NCBI RefSeq assembly: GCF_002831565.1
Contig: NZ_CP025096.1
Location: 124,001 to 188,000 of the forward strand
DNA from: Spirosoma pollinicola
GTDB lineage: Bacteria > Bacteroidota > Bacteroidia > Cytophagales > Spirosomataceae
DNA length: 64,000 nucleotides
Direction of reading: 5' to 3'
In this document: in pieces, positions 52,267-62,400 of the stretch
Layout: each line of letters starts with the position of its first letter
Numbering within the stretch: the first letter of the stretch is position 1
Position numbers and translations under genes: made by a program
The notes under the pieces: model-generated
The model's database searches: none
What the model saw: the letters and a program-made list of their open reading frames with translations, nothing else
Told to the model about the DNA's origin: nothing

Positions 52267-53708
52267 GCGAGAAATATAAACCCGCTTTCCCCCGCATGGC
52301 CCAGTTAAAAACGGCTGCCGACCTGCGAAACTACCTGACAAACAACGACATCGACCTGCCGTTCGACGATACCCTATTACCCCCCGCCGAAAGTCCGTTC
52401 AACCGACCTATTCCCCTAAAGTCAGGCCAAAAAATTGGCAACAGCCTTTGCATTTTACCGATGGAAGGCTGGGATGGAACCCTCGACGGTCGACCAACCG
52501 ACTTTACCCGGAATCGCTGGAAGAAGTTTGCGATTAGTGGCGCCAAACTCCTGTTCGGATGTGAGGCAGTGGCGGTTTGCCATACCGGAAAAGCCAACCC
52601 AAATCAGTTGGTATTGAACAACGACACGTTTTCTGATTTTGTCGACCTGCGGCAATTGATTCTTGATGAACATACCGAAGCGTTCGGCACGACAAACAAT
52701 TTAGTGATTGGCCTCCAGCTTACACATTCGGGGCGTTTTTGTAAACCAAAAAGTACCAAAGCTTTTGAACCGAAGATTCTGTACAGCCATCCGTTCCTGA
52801 ACAGCAAGTTTGGTATGAGCGCCGACTACCCGGTGCTTACAGATGACGACATTGACAAGATTATTGAACAGTATGTGGAAGCTGCTGTGCTGGCGCAGAA
52901 AGCGGGTTTTGATTTTGTGGATATTAAGCACTGTCACGGCTACCTCGGCCACGAGTTTTTGAGCGCTGTAAGTCGGGAAGGGCGCTATGGGGGTTCTTTC
53001 GAGAACCGAACGCGCTACCTTCGGAACATCGTTGCGGGTATCCGGCAGGCCGCGCCGGGCCTGGAAATCGGTATGCGTTTGAGCGCATTCGATATGATCC
53101 CCTTTAAAAAAGACCCTACGGGCACAGGAATGCCCGAAGCGGCCGAGCAGTATCCATTTGCTTTTGGCGGGAAACCGAACGGCTTAGAGCTTGATCTGAC
53201 CGAGACAAAATCCTTACTGACACTAGCCGAATCGCTCGGTATCCAATTGGTTTGCATTACCGGCGGCAGTCCCTATTACAACCCGCACCTGATGCGCCCG
53301 GCTTTGTTCCCGCCCTCAGATGGCTACCTTCCTCCCGAAGATCCGCTGCTGGGTGTAAAACGGCAAATCGACGTAACAAACGAGTTGAAACAGGCTTTTC
53401 CTGAGTTGGTAATCATTGGGTCAGGCTATTCGTATTTGCAGGAATGGCTTCCAAACGTAGCTCAGGCTGTGTTGCGCCAGGGCATGGCCGACAGCGTAGG
53501 GTTTGGGCGTATGGTGTTATCCTATCCAACCATGCCCGCCGATATGCTGGCGGGTCGACCACTTGTTCGAAACCATATATGCCGCACGTTTTCTGACTGC
53601 ACAACGGCCCCGCGCCACGGTCTGATTTCGGGCTGCTTTCCGTTAGACCCGCTCTACAAAAAAAGCCCTGTAGCCGAACAGCTTAAGGCGATAAAAGAAA
53701 GCCTGTGA
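52263..53708 (+). CDS. Old-yellow-enzyme-type NADH:flavin oxidoreductase
   Basis: 481 residues, FMN-binding TIM barrel. Signatures are LCILPMEGWDG, GLQLTHSGRFCKP, KAGFDFVDIKHCHGYLGHEFL, GRYGGSFENRTRYL and, near the C-terminus, GFGRMVLSYPTMPADML. It has no N-terminal extension or 4Fe-4S/FAD C-terminal domain, so it is the simple OYE class. It overlaps GH88 by 4 bases and the SDR gene by 4 bases, so the three are one transcript. It could reduce an unsaturated carbonyl intermediate from uronate or sugar breakdown; this is inference. Confidence 0.88.
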   Translation: MSEKYKPAFPRMAQLKTAADLRNYLTNNDIDLPFDDTLLPPAESPFNRPIPLKSGQKIGNSLCILPMEGWDGTLDGRPTDFTRNRWKKFAISGAKLLFGCEAVAVCHTGKANPNQLVLNNDTFSDFVDLRQLILDEHTEAFGTTNNLVIGLQLTHSGRFCKPKSTKAFEPKILYSHPFLNSKFGMSADYPVLTDDDIDKIIEQYVEAAVLAQKAGFDFVDIKHCHGYLGHEFLSAVSREGRYGGSFENRTRYLRNIVAGIRQAAPGLEIGMRLSAFDMIPFKKDPTGTGMPEAAEQYPFAFGGKPNGLELDLTETKSLLTLAESLGIQLVCITGGSPYYNPHLMRPALFPPSDGYLPPEDPLLGVKRQIDVTNELKQAFPELVIIGSGYSYLQEWLPNVAQAVLRQGMADSVGFGRMVLSYPTMPADMLAGRPLVRNHICRTFSDCTTAPRHGLISGCFPLDPLYKKSPVAEQLKAIKESL

Positions 53709-54490
53709 AGAAACTAGATCGTCCTCAGGTAGCCTTTATAACGGGCGGGAGCCGGGGCATTGGGTACGGAATTGCGGAACAGTTAGCCGATGCCGGATTC
53801 GATCTGGCCATCAACGGCGTTAGGCCCGAAGAAGCGGTGAGCGAAGCATTGGATGCGTTGCGAAAGCGAGGGAGTAAAGTAATTTACTGTCCCGGTGATA
53901 TTGCCTCTACGGAAGCCAGAGCCAATATGATACAGCGCATTAAAGACCATTTCGGTCGGCTGAACGTGCTGATAAATAATGCGGGCGTAGCGCCAAAAGA
54001 ACGTAGGGATATTCTCGAAGCCACCGAAGAGAGCTTTCAACATGTGCTGTCAACGAACCTGCAAGGGGCTTATTTCCTGACACAGGCGACCGCCAACTGG
54101 ATGATTGAACAGGGAACAGAGCGAGCTGATTTCTGGGGATGTATTATCAATGTATCGTCCGTTTCGGCCACGGTTGCGTCGGTGAACCGGGGCGAATATT
54201 GCGTAGCGAAAGCCGGGCTGAGTATGGCAACCCAGTTGTTTGCCGCCCGACTTGGTGAATACAACATCCCGGTTTATGAAGTACGTCCGGGAGTCATTAA
54301 AACGGACATGACGGCGGGCGTAACCGCCAAATACGATGCGCTCATCGACAGCGGGCTATTTGTTCAGAAGCGCTGGGGCTTACCTACCGATGTGGGTAGG
54401 GCCGTAGCTTCGCTGGCAAAAGGCGACTTCCCCTACTCGACCGGACAAGTCATTCTGGTCGATGGTGGCATGACGATACCAAGACTATAA
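53705..54490 (+). CDS. Short-chain dehydrogenase/reductase
   Basis: 261 residues with the classical SDR signature: FITGGSRGIGYGIAEQL (NAD-binding), LINNAGVAPKER, the Ser-Tyr-Lys triad in INVSSVSATVASVNRGEYCVAKAG and PGVIKTDMTAGV. C-terminal STGQVILVDGG is typical of 3-oxoacyl-ACP reductase-like SDRs. Start is GTG, overlapping the previous stop by 4 bases. As third gene of the GH88 / OYE operon it probably reduces or oxidises a sugar-derived intermediate rather than an acyl-ACP. Confidence 0.88.
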   Translation: MKKLDRPQVAFITGGSRGIGYGIAEQLADAGFDLAINGVRPEEAVSEALDALRKRGSKVIYCPGDIASTEARANMIQRIKDHFGRLNVLINNAGVAPKERRDILEATEESFQHVLSTNLQGAYFLTQATANWMIEQGTERADFWGCIINVSSVSATVASVNRGEYCVAKAGLSMATQLFAARLGEYNIPVYEVRPGVIKTDMTAGVTAKYDALIDSGLFVQKRWGLPTDVGRAVASLAKGDFPYSTGQVILVDGGMTIPRL

Positions 54491-54493
54491 AGG

Positions 54494-54572
54494 GTATTTG
54501 GTTTATGGTTTTCGGTAGGCTGACGCGTTCAGCACTCGTGCGCCAGCCAGCCGAAAACCATAAACCGAATAC
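54494..54572. repeat. 22-bp inverted repeat between SDR and Gfo/Idh genes
   Basis: Arms 54494-54515 and 54551-54572 pair over 21 of 22 bases. The spacer has an inner imperfect stem and the motif ggctgacgc (54518-54526), shared with the spacers at 34306 and 55984. It separates the GH88 operon from the Tat-exported oxidoreductase gene. Confidence 0.6.
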
Positions 54573-54607
54573 AGAATACCATAAACCTTAAACCCAATTT
54601 CAAACTC

Positions 54608-55912
54608 ATGAACGAAAAACAAGTTTCCCGGCGGTACGTCCTCAAGGCAGGGGCGGTTGGTTCGCTGGCGGCAATCGGTATGCCTACTTTCATTCCGGCC
54701 AATGCCTTTGGGGCAAATGACCGGGTTCGCGTGGCGGTCATTGGTATAAATGGTCGCGGTAAAGATCACATTCAGGGGTTTTCGCGCCTGAAAGATGTAG
54801 AAGTAGCTACGCTTTGCGATGTAGACAGCACAGTTCTCCAAAACGGAGCCGCTGATTTTGAAAAGAAATACAACAAAAAGGTGAAGACCATGCCCGATCT
54901 TCGGCAAGTCTATGAAGACAAAGACATCGATGTCGTAAGCATTGCCACCCCCAACCACTGGCACGCGCTGGCGGCCATCTGGGCGTGTCAGGCAGGCAAA
55001 GATGTGTATGTCGAAAAGCCGGGTGCACATAATATTCGGGAGGGCCGTAAGCTGGTCGAAGCGGCCCATCACTACAAACGAATTGTGCAGCACGGCGTGC
55101 AATTGAGGAGTTCGGTGGCTATTCAGGAAGCGATTAAGCACCTCCGCGATGGACTGATTGGCAACGTGTATATGGCTCGCGGACTGGTGTACAAGTGGCG
55201 TCCGGATATTGGCAACAAAGGTCCCTCGCCCGTTCCGGCAGAGCTAAACTGGAATATGTGGCAAGGCCCGGCCCAGGCGAAAGAGTTCAGCAAAAACTAC
55301 GTCCATTATAACTGGCACTGGTTTTGGGATTATGGCAACGGCGACATCGGCAATCAGGGCATCCACGAAACAGATCTGTGCATGTGGGGGTTAGACGTAG
55401 GCCTCCCCGAAGAGATAACCTCAGCCGGCGGTAAATTCCTATGGAAAGATTGCAAGGAAACTCCTGAAACACTGACCTCGATCTATAAATACCCATCGTC
55501 GGGAAAAGTGATTCAGTTCGAGGTTCGTCCCTGGATGACGAACAAGGAAGACGGTGTCGAGATTGGCAACCTCTTTTACGGCGACAAAGGTTATATGGTT
55601 ATTAACGGGTATGACGACTACAAAACCTTTTTAGGGAGAGAGAGAACCCCAGGCCCAGCCCGAAAAGAAGGGGGCGACCATTACCTGAACTTTATCGAAG
55701 CCGTTCGGGCGCGGGATACATCGAAGCAAAATGGCCCCGTCGAAACAGCGCACCTGGCTTCGGGTATTGCGCATCTGGGCAACATCGCCTACCGGTTAGG
55801 CCGCACACTGCACTTCGATCCGAAGAACGAAGTATTCACCAACGATAAGGAAGCCAACCAGATGCTTACCCGCAAATACCGCGCTCCGTTTGTGGTGCCG
55901 GAGAAGGTATAA
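54608..55912 (+). CDS. Tat-exported Gfo/Idh/MocA-family oxidoreductase
   Basis: 434 residues. The N-terminus carries a twin-arginine motif (SRRYVLK, residues 7-13) and a hydrophobic stretch up to ANAFGAND, so the protein is folded before export. The NAD(P)-binding Rossmann fold follows (VRVAVIGINGRGKDHIQGF), then the VSIATPNHWHALAAIWACQ and VYVEKPGAHNIREG motifs and the YNWHWFWDYGNGDIGNQGIHE substrate region. Family members oxidise or reduce sugars and inositols. It lies on the same strand 117 bases after the SDR gene, fitting a periplasmic step in the same sugar pathway. Confidence 0.9.
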   Translation: MNEKQVSRRYVLKAGAVGSLAAIGMPTFIPANAFGANDRVRVAVIGINGRGKDHIQGFSRLKDVEVATLCDVDSTVLQNGAADFEKKYNKKVKTMPDLRQVYEDKDIDVVSIATPNHWHALAAIWACQAGKDVYVEKPGAHNIREGRKLVEAAHHYKRIVQHGVQLRSSVAIQEAIKHLRDGLIGNVYMARGLVYKWRPDIGNKGPSPVPAELNWNMWQGPAQAKEFSKNYVHYNWHWFWDYGNGDIGNQGIHETDLCMWGLDVGLPEEITSAGGKFLWKDCKETPETLTSIYKYPSSGKVIQFEVRPWMTNKEDGVEIGNLFYGDKGYMVINGYDDYKTFLGRERTPGPARKEGGDHYLNFIEAVRARDTSKQNGPVETAHLASGIAHLGNIAYRLGRTLHFDPKNEVFTNDKEANQMLTRKYRAPFVVPEKV

Positions 55913-55942
55913 TTTCTTGATAATAAAGCAGGTTGATTTCTG

Positions 55943-56026
55943 TAGAGCGGGTAAAAAGTGGCATAAATGAGTAAAGTCATTGGTTTGGCTGACGCAACTC
56001 TATACGTCACAATGGCACCCGCTCTA
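55943..56026. repeat. Imperfect inverted repeat with shared spacer motif
   Basis: tagagcgggt (55943-55952) and acccgctcta (56017-56026) are inverse copies, with tttggctgacgca (55984-55996) in between. The same 13-base word lies in the spacer of the repeat at 34264-34349. Further on, cgggcaaatttgcccg (56070-56085) is a perfect 16-base palindrome. The 228-base gap holds no gene. Confidence 0.45.
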
Positions 56027-56140
56027 TGTTTGTACCCAACAGTGTCTGACTTCGCGGGCGTTTAGTCAACGGGCAAATTTGCCCGGACAAACCCGGCCTA
56101 CGTTTAACACCAACCATAAAACAGACAATCAACCTGCCAA

Positions 56141-56614
56141 ATGAACAAACTAGCATTTTATTTCGCAATCGTCCTGGGCTTATCGACTTCAGCGGCCTTT
56201 GCCCAACAACCTCAGGATTTCAAAGGCCACTACATTAACGCCAAAGGGGATGTGTATGTCCAGGGAGAAAAAGTTGGCTTAGTGACCAAACAGGGCATTA
56301 TTCAGGATGCCAAAGGCAAGAAGGTAGCCTTTATGAACTCCGATGGCACCGTGTCGGATGCCAGCGGCAAGAAAATGGGTAAAATTGCCAAAAATGGTGA
56401 ATCATATTATAACACCAACGGCGAGCTGGTTTTTACGGTGAAAGACAAAGCAGGCGAAACCTGTGATATTTTTGATGCGAAAGGCAAAAAAATTGGTTCG
56501 GTCGATGATGGGCTAAAAGGTTCAGCCTGTGCCCTGCATTGTTTGAGCAATGGTCTGGATATGACTACCCATCAAAAACCGGTAGCTAAAGTAGCAAAGA
56601 ATGCCAAGCCCTGA
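56141..56614 (+). CDS. Exported repeat protein, beta-flower-like
   Basis: 157 residues. A signal peptide ends at SAAFAQ. The mature protein is built of short degenerate repeats of the G-x-V-x-D-x-x-G-K-K-x-G kind (IIQDAKGKKVAFMNSDG, TVSDASGKKMGKIAKNG, IFDAKGKKIGSVDDG), like the family called 5-fold beta-flower proteins. Three Cys cluster in the C-terminal third (ETCDIF, SACALHC). Function unknown. Two hairpins follow the gene, the second with a T-run. Confidence 0.65.
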   Translation: MNKLAFYFAIVLGLSTSAAFAQQPQDFKGHYINAKGDVYVQGEKVGLVTKQGIIQDAKGKKVAFMNSDGTVSDASGKKMGKIAKNGESYYNTNGELVFTVKDKAGETCDIFDAKGKKIGSVDDGLKGSACALHCLSNGLDMTTHQKPVAKVAKNAKP

Positions 56615-56632
56615 TACGTCCATTCAATCCTC

Positions 56633-56664
56633 TTCTCAGGGCCGTGTCCTCACGGCCCTGAGAA
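56633..56664 (+). terminator. GC-rich hairpin after 56141 gene
   Basis: ttctcagggccgtg (56633-56646) and its exact inverse (56651-56664) with a 4-base loop, 19 bases after the stop. There is no T-run, so it may block exonucleases rather than stop the polymerase. Confidence 0.55.
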
Positions 56665-56699
56665 GGGCCTGCCAGCATTTGTAAAACCACCCTATGATA

Positions 56700-56752
56700 A
56701 ATACAGCGGCCGATCTCTCGTAAGAGTGGATCGACCGCTGTATTATTTTTTT
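56700..56752 (+). terminator. Intrinsic terminator before PQQ-repeat gene
   Basis: An imperfect stem (aatacagcggccgatc against gatcgaccgctgtatt) followed directly by an ATTTTTTT run, the classic shape of a rho-independent terminator for the upstream gene. The rest of the 284-base gap shows no gene. Confidence 0.7.
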
Positions 56753-56898
56753 GACCCGTAAGAAAACAATCGGCGCTTGAGTGAGTTTAGTCTTTTTCAT
56801 ATGTAATTACTTCCCGTGCCAACGGCGCATTCAGGCTAGCGTGATTCCATCTTCGGGCAGGTAGCCGCTATTGAACAAGTCATAAATTACTTCTCGTT

Positions 56899-58119
56899 AT
56901 GACTGCCCTCTACAGTCCTGCGGCCATAGTAAATTACGTTTCCAGGGCGCTACAAGTTTGGCGGTTGGCTGGACTTCTGTGTTTCCTGACAGGGCTTGCC
57001 AGTTGCTTAACAGGTTGTGGCTCCACATCTAAATTAATTGTAAAGCCCGTTCCCACGCCACCCGCAGCTGTAACGGCCACCACACCACCCACCACAGTCG
57101 TTACGGCCCCACTCGTATATGTTGCCAGCTTCGACCGGAATCTATATGCGCTCGACACGGCTACGGGCGTTCAGCGATGGGTGTTTAGTGCTGATACCGC
57201 CATTCAATCCAGCCCGGTAGTGGCCTATGGAATGGTATATGTAGGCAGCAATGACAACAACCTCTATGCCATTGATGCCACAACGGGCCAGAGACGGTGG
57301 ACATTCAAAACAGCTGGCTTTGTTCATTCCAGCCCGGTAGTCATGAACGGAATTGTGTACGTTGGCAGTCAGGATGGCAATTTGTATGCCATTGACGCCA
57401 CTATGGGCAATCTACTCTGGGTGTACACCGTTGGGTTTGGGCTTTATTCCAGTCCGGCAGTGACTAACGGGATCGTCTACATTGGCGCACAGGACAACCG
57501 GTTCTATGCCGTCGATGCCGGTAACGGGATTCTGCGCTGGCGGTTCGATGCCGATGGCTATTTTTTGTCGAGCCCGACCGTGTCGAACGGGGTTGTTTAT
57601 ATTGGGTGCAGCAACCGTAAACTCTACGCGATCGATGCCGATACGGGCCGTCAGCGGTGGGTATTTCTGGCGGCTTCGGATATTGAATCTAGCCCCGTGG
57701 TAGCCAACGGACTGGTCTACGTAGGCAGTAATGACAACAACCTGTATGCTCTTGATGCAGCCTCAGGCCAGCTAAAATGGAAATTTGGGACAAATGGCGT
57801 AATTTTTGGTAGTCCGGCGGTTGTCGATGGCGTTGTGTATGTTGGTAGCCGCGACCACAAGCTCTACGCGATTGATGCCGCAACAGGCGTACAGCGCTGG
57901 TCGTTCAGCACGAACTTCGACATTTACTCGACCCCAGCCGTTACGAATGGTGTGGTGTATATAGGCAGTAATGATTATAATTTATATGCCATCAAAGCGG
58001 CTACGGGTCAAAAACGTTGGTCGTTCAGAACCGGGAATGTCGTTGTGTCCAGCCCGGTTTTTGCACAGAAAAGTGCGTCACAGGGAGCCTACCCAACCAT
58101 TAGCGGGGCAGGGAAATAA
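56899..58119 (+). CDS. PQQ-like beta-propeller lipoprotein, eight repeats
   Basis: 406 residues. The N-terminus looks like a lipoprotein signal with the lipobox Cys near residue 40 (LASCLTGCGS), after an unusually long n-region, so the true start may be further in. A Pro/Thr/Val-rich linker follows. From about residue 73, eight repeats of about 40 residues with the VYVGSNDNNLYAIDATTGQ motif form a PQQ/BamB-type eight-bladed propeller. The repeats are also clear at DNA level. The PQQ-binding residues are not evident, so it is likely a protein- or glycan-binding propeller at the outer membrane. Confidence 0.85.
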   Translation: MTALYSPAAIVNYVSRALQVWRLAGLLCFLTGLASCLTGCGSTSKLIVKPVPTPPAAVTATTPPTTVVTAPLVYVASFDRNLYALDTATGVQRWVFSADTAIQSSPVVAYGMVYVGSNDNNLYAIDATTGQRRWTFKTAGFVHSSPVVMNGIVYVGSQDGNLYAIDATMGNLLWVYTVGFGLYSSPAVTNGIVYIGAQDNRFYAVDAGNGILRWRFDADGYFLSSPTVSNGVVYIGCSNRKLYAIDADTGRQRWVFLAASDIESSPVVANGLVYVGSNDNNLYALDAASGQLKWKFGTNGVIFGSPAVVDGVVYVGSRDHKLYAIDAATGVQRWSFSTNFDIYSTPAVTNGVVYIGSNDYNLYAIKAATGQKRWSFRTGNVVVSSPVFAQKSASQGAYPTISGAGK

Positions 58120-58193
58120 TCGGTATTGACAGACTATACACAGCAGCTAAGGCTCGGTATAATTGTAAGCGTTTTTAATTGCTCAGCGTACTT

Positions 58194-59393
58194 ATGGCGT
58201 TCTTTTCGCAGGTTATTCGGTGGATTGGTTGTAGTTGTTTGTTGGTCGGTTTGCAGGGATGCGTGAACGCGTATGACCCCAGCCTGACGCTCAACGCCAA
58301 TTTGATTGTTGTTAGTGGTATCATAACAGATTTGAACGAGACACAAACGATTAGCCTTAGCCGTTCCCGTTCCAGTGTCGACAGCCTTAATGTGACAATT
58401 CCCATTCAGCGGGCTATTGTTACCGTCACCGTTAACGGCACCACACCCATTTCGCTGGTTGAAGCGCAACCGGGCATATACCAGTTCCCGGCCGATTTTC
58501 GGGGAAAGGTGGGGAACAGCTATCAACTCCACTTTCAAACATCCGAAGGTACTGTCTATGAATCGTCGGTCGAAACGATGGCCTCCGTACCCGCCATTCA
58601 GCGAACCTACGACCAGTTCAACCCCCAGGGGCCAAAAAAAACGGCCGATGGCCTGCCCATACCCGCCAACGACATTTATCTGGACATGCAGGACCCCGCC
58701 GATGGGCGCAACTTTTACCTCTGGCGGTGGCGGCTCTATGAGATTCAGCTGTGGTGCGCTACCTGCCAGCAGGGGCGGTATGTGGTGCGGGATATTGGCC
58801 CCGTAGGCGCTGGCCCGATTGACATCATTGGCTGTATTCGGGATACAACCGTGGGCACGACCAACCTTTTCGATTATCCATGCCGGGGTTTATGCTGGGA
58901 TATTTTTCACAATACTGACGTCGATGTTTTTTCGGATGTGTACACCAATGGGCAGGCGCAGGTGGGGCATAAGGTGGCCAGTATTCCCATCTACCAGCGC
59001 GACCCGGCCCTGATTGTGGTGGAGCAACTGTCGATATCGGCCAATGCGTACCGATACTATCGACTATTCGCCGATCAGGTTCAGAATACCGGAACGCTAG
59101 CCGATTCACCTCCGGCTCCTATTTCGGGGAATATCAGAAACGTAAATAACTCATCAGAAAACGTGGTGGGCTATTTTTCGGCGGCTTCAGTCGCCGTCAG
59201 TCGACACAAAATAAGTAGGCAGAGCGTCAATACAGGTATGTTTCAGGGGCTGTTTTACGCCATAAACGGCCGGGCACCCCGACTGGAAACATCACAGCCG
59301 GGTAGCAGTCCATTTGGCAGCACGGCATCGTCGGCGCTTTGTATTCCGAATAACAGCCGCACGGATCAGGTGCCACCGGGCTGGAATGAGTAA
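58194..59393 (+). CDS. DUF4249 outer-membrane lipoprotein
   Basis: 399 residues from the ATG at 58194 (a TTG at 58179 is in frame). Lipobox is LVGLQGC. It has the DUF4249 strand pattern (VVSGIITDLNETQTISLSRSRS) and a Cys cluster (WCATCQQGRY, IGCIRD, YPCRGLCWDIF) placed like that of the two paralogues at 41640-43805, though the sequence is well diverged. The esterase/TonB receptor fusion gene follows 36 bases downstream, so lipoprotein and receptor are a pair; here the lipoprotein gene is first, the reverse of the other locus. Confidence 0.85.
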   Translation: MAFFSQVIRWIGCSCLLVGLQGCVNAYDPSLTLNANLIVVSGIITDLNETQTISLSRSRSSVDSLNVTIPIQRAIVTVTVNGTTPISLVEAQPGIYQFPADFRGKVGNSYQLHFQTSEGTVYESSVETMASVPAIQRTYDQFNPQGPKKTADGLPIPANDIYLDMQDPADGRNFYLWRWRLYEIQLWCATCQQGRYVVRDIGPVGAGPIDIIGCIRDTTVGTTNLFDYPCRGLCWDIFHNTDVDVFSDVYTNGQAQVGHKVASIPIYQRDPALIVVEQLSISANAYRYYRLFADQVQNTGTLADSPPAPISGNIRNVNNSSENVVGYFSAASVAVSRHKISRQSVNTGMFQGLFYAINGRAPRLETSQPGSSPFGSTASSALCIPNNSRTDQVPPGWNE

Positions 59394-59429
59394 CGGTTAT
59401 CTATATTCACTCCCTGCGCCCTGTTTATC

Positions 59430-62400
59430 ATGACTAAATCTATCCTCTTTCTGTGCCTATTGCTGTTCATCGACACGCGGGTAGTTGCCCAGACCGTGTT
59501 TCGGCTTTATGATGGCATAGCTCCTGGGTCCGAACACTGGACATGGAATGAACAGCTCGAAACAGATAGTCTGTCGAAAAACCGTGTCGTTACGAATATA
59601 GTTACCCCCTCAATAACAGCTTTTATACCCGACAAAGCGGTAGCTACAGGAACGGCAGTGCTGCTGTTTCCGGGTGGAGATATGAAGAGTCTTTTCTTTG
59701 ATGATGGTGTCGTCATAGCAAAGCAACTTACGGCAAAAGGGATAGCTGCTTTTGTTGTAAAGTACAGGCTTGCCCGACGCAAGACTCCGGGCACAACAGG
59801 ACCATCGCAGTCGGCAGACGTTACCGAATCTGATTCGGCTCATACGATGCCCCTGGCTATTGCCGACGGTAAGGCTGCCATCGACTACCTCCGCCAGCAT
59901 GCCGAAACATTTGGCATTCAGCCTAATCGCATTGGGGTATTGGGCTTATCGGTAGGTGGTACCCTTGTGCTCAACCTCGCTTATCAAAACGTGGATGATA
60001 GTCGGCCCGATTTCGTGATTCCAGTAAATGCCCGATTTGGCACACTTACTACCCTAAACGTACCACCGAATGCACCTCCTTTGCTCATTGTTTCGACCAG
60101 TGGCAATTCCCGGCAGGATGCCGTACAGGGTGCAACGGTATATCAAAACTGGATTCGAGCTGGCCAGTCGGCGGAGTTTCATAGTTATATAGAGAGCGGG
60201 ACTGATCCAGACCTAAAAAAACAGGATTTACAGCCCATCAATTGGGTTGGACTTTTAACAGACTGGTTAGCAAGAAAGGGTTATTTGACAAAGCAGCTTA
60301 CTGTCGCACCAGTCCAGACACACATAAACAAGGAGTCGGCGGTTTCGGCAAAGCAACCGGATACCGAACGTATTTCTCAGGCAAAAGAGCCTGCGTCCAA
60401 TGCACCTCTTCAACAGGCTAACCAATCCAGTGTACCTGCGAAATTGAAGCAGGAGCCCCGTGTAAGAACGAGAATCCAGGCTGCGGCCAATCAATCAACC
60501 GGTTTTCGGGTCAGTGGAACGGTGCGCGATTCGGCAACGGGTCAACCGCTACCGGGTGTTGCTATTGTTATCGACTACCGGAAGCACCTCACCGGCACAA
60601 ACACCAATGCCGAAGGGCAATACAGCATCGAATTGCCGACCGGTAATCACATTCTGCTTGCCCGACTGGTTGGCTATACACCCATACGGAAGGAAATACG
60701 CTTAGTCGACAATTCGCTTACGGTCGATGTAAACATGGTGAGTGTAGCAAGCCAACTGGAAGAAGTCGTTGTAACGACCAAAGGCTTTGATCAAACTTTG
60801 CGTCAGCCTATGCTTGGTGCCAACCAGCTAAATATCAACGCCTTGAAAAAATTACCCTCTGCACTTGGCGAAGTTGATTTGTTACGGGGACTGCAAATGC
60901 TGCCGGGTGTTACGAGCGTAGGAGAAGCCTCGAACGGGGTAAACATTCGGGGTGGTACAACCGATCAGAACCTGATTTTGCTGGATGATACCCCTATTTT
61001 TAACCCGACGCATATGTTCGGCTTGTTCTCGGTATTTCCGCCCGATGCGCTGAGTACTGTCGACTTGTACAAAGGTAACGTTCCGGCCCGCTTTGGGGGT
61101 CGGGCCGCTTCGGTACTCGATGTGTCGCTTCGGAATCCCAGCCTCGACCAGTTTAGCCTGTCGGGAGGAGTGAGTGTGGTATCAAATAAACTCACCGCCG
61201 ACATACCGATTGTAAAAGGAAAGTTCGGGATTATGGTTTCCGGGCGGGGCGCTTTCAATGATTTCCTACTTCCCATCATATCCGACCGGCTGGCCAATAT
61301 CCGGGCAAAGTTCGGCGATGGTGTGCTAAAGGCTTTCTGGCGAATCGACAACAGAAATACGCTGACCGTTACAGGCTATGCCAGTCTGGATGTATTTCGA
61401 ACAGACTTGCTGGCGAACCTGCCCAACGTGAACGGAACGGCAACGCGCTATAATCATCAGACGATTAATGTAATGGCCCGTTGGTTTCGGACGCTTTCAC
61501 CCCGTCTGAACCTGCAAACGACTGGTATATATGGACATTATGTACCAAAAATTCTATCGCCTGAATTAAGCGGTAATCTGGTTACGTTGCGGTCATCGGT
61601 CTTGCAACGGCAACTGAAATCAAACCTGAACTACCAGCTATCCAATCAGAAAATTGAAGTTGGCATTAGCGGAACGCACTACCGACTTGAGCCGGGAACC
61701 CTGTTGCCCGGCCAAAGTGATCGGGTTAATTACATCACAACACCCACCGAAAATGCACTCGAACTGGCTCTTTATGCCGATTACGAACGAAGTTTAGGCC
61801 CCAGACTAGCTATTTCGGCGGGGCTTCGATACTCTCAATTCCTCTCCCTTGGGCCATCGCTGGTGCGACACTATGCCGTGGGCGAACCCCGCGACGACTT
61901 CTCAGTTGTCGACTCCACCCGTTATAACGCAGGTCAGATTACGCAACGCTATGGTGGCCCCGAACCCCGGCTGGGCATACGCTACTCGCTGGGCACTAAC
62001 TCATCGGTTAAGCTGGGCTACAATCTGATGCGGCAATACTTGCAGGTAGTGACCAACACCACCACGCCCCTACCCACCTCGCGCTGGAAAACATCCGACC
62101 CCAACGTGCGACCCCAGATCAGTCAATTGCTGACAGCGGGCTATTTCCACTCGTTCAAAAACAATATTTATGAACTAACCCTCGAAGGCTACTATAGGGC
62201 CACGGAGCACATTATTGACTACCGTCCGGGGGCTGATTTTTTGCTACAGCCCTACCCTGAAACGCAACTTTTGCAGGGGCGCAGTCAGGCGTATGGCATA
62301 GAGTCGATGATTTCCAAAAAGAAGGGAGAACTGACCGGCTGGATTAACTACACCTATTCACGAACACTCAATCAGGTCAATGAAGGGCCCAGCGTGCAGC

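Noticed and set aside
54503..55141. 212-residue antisense frame over the Gfo/Idh gene
   Set aside because: Complete overlap with a well-supported gene and no protein-like features.
57110..58060. Regular DNA repeats that might suggest a CRISPR-like array
   Set aside because: They are coding repeats of a beta-propeller; spacing and conservation follow codons, and no cas genes are present.
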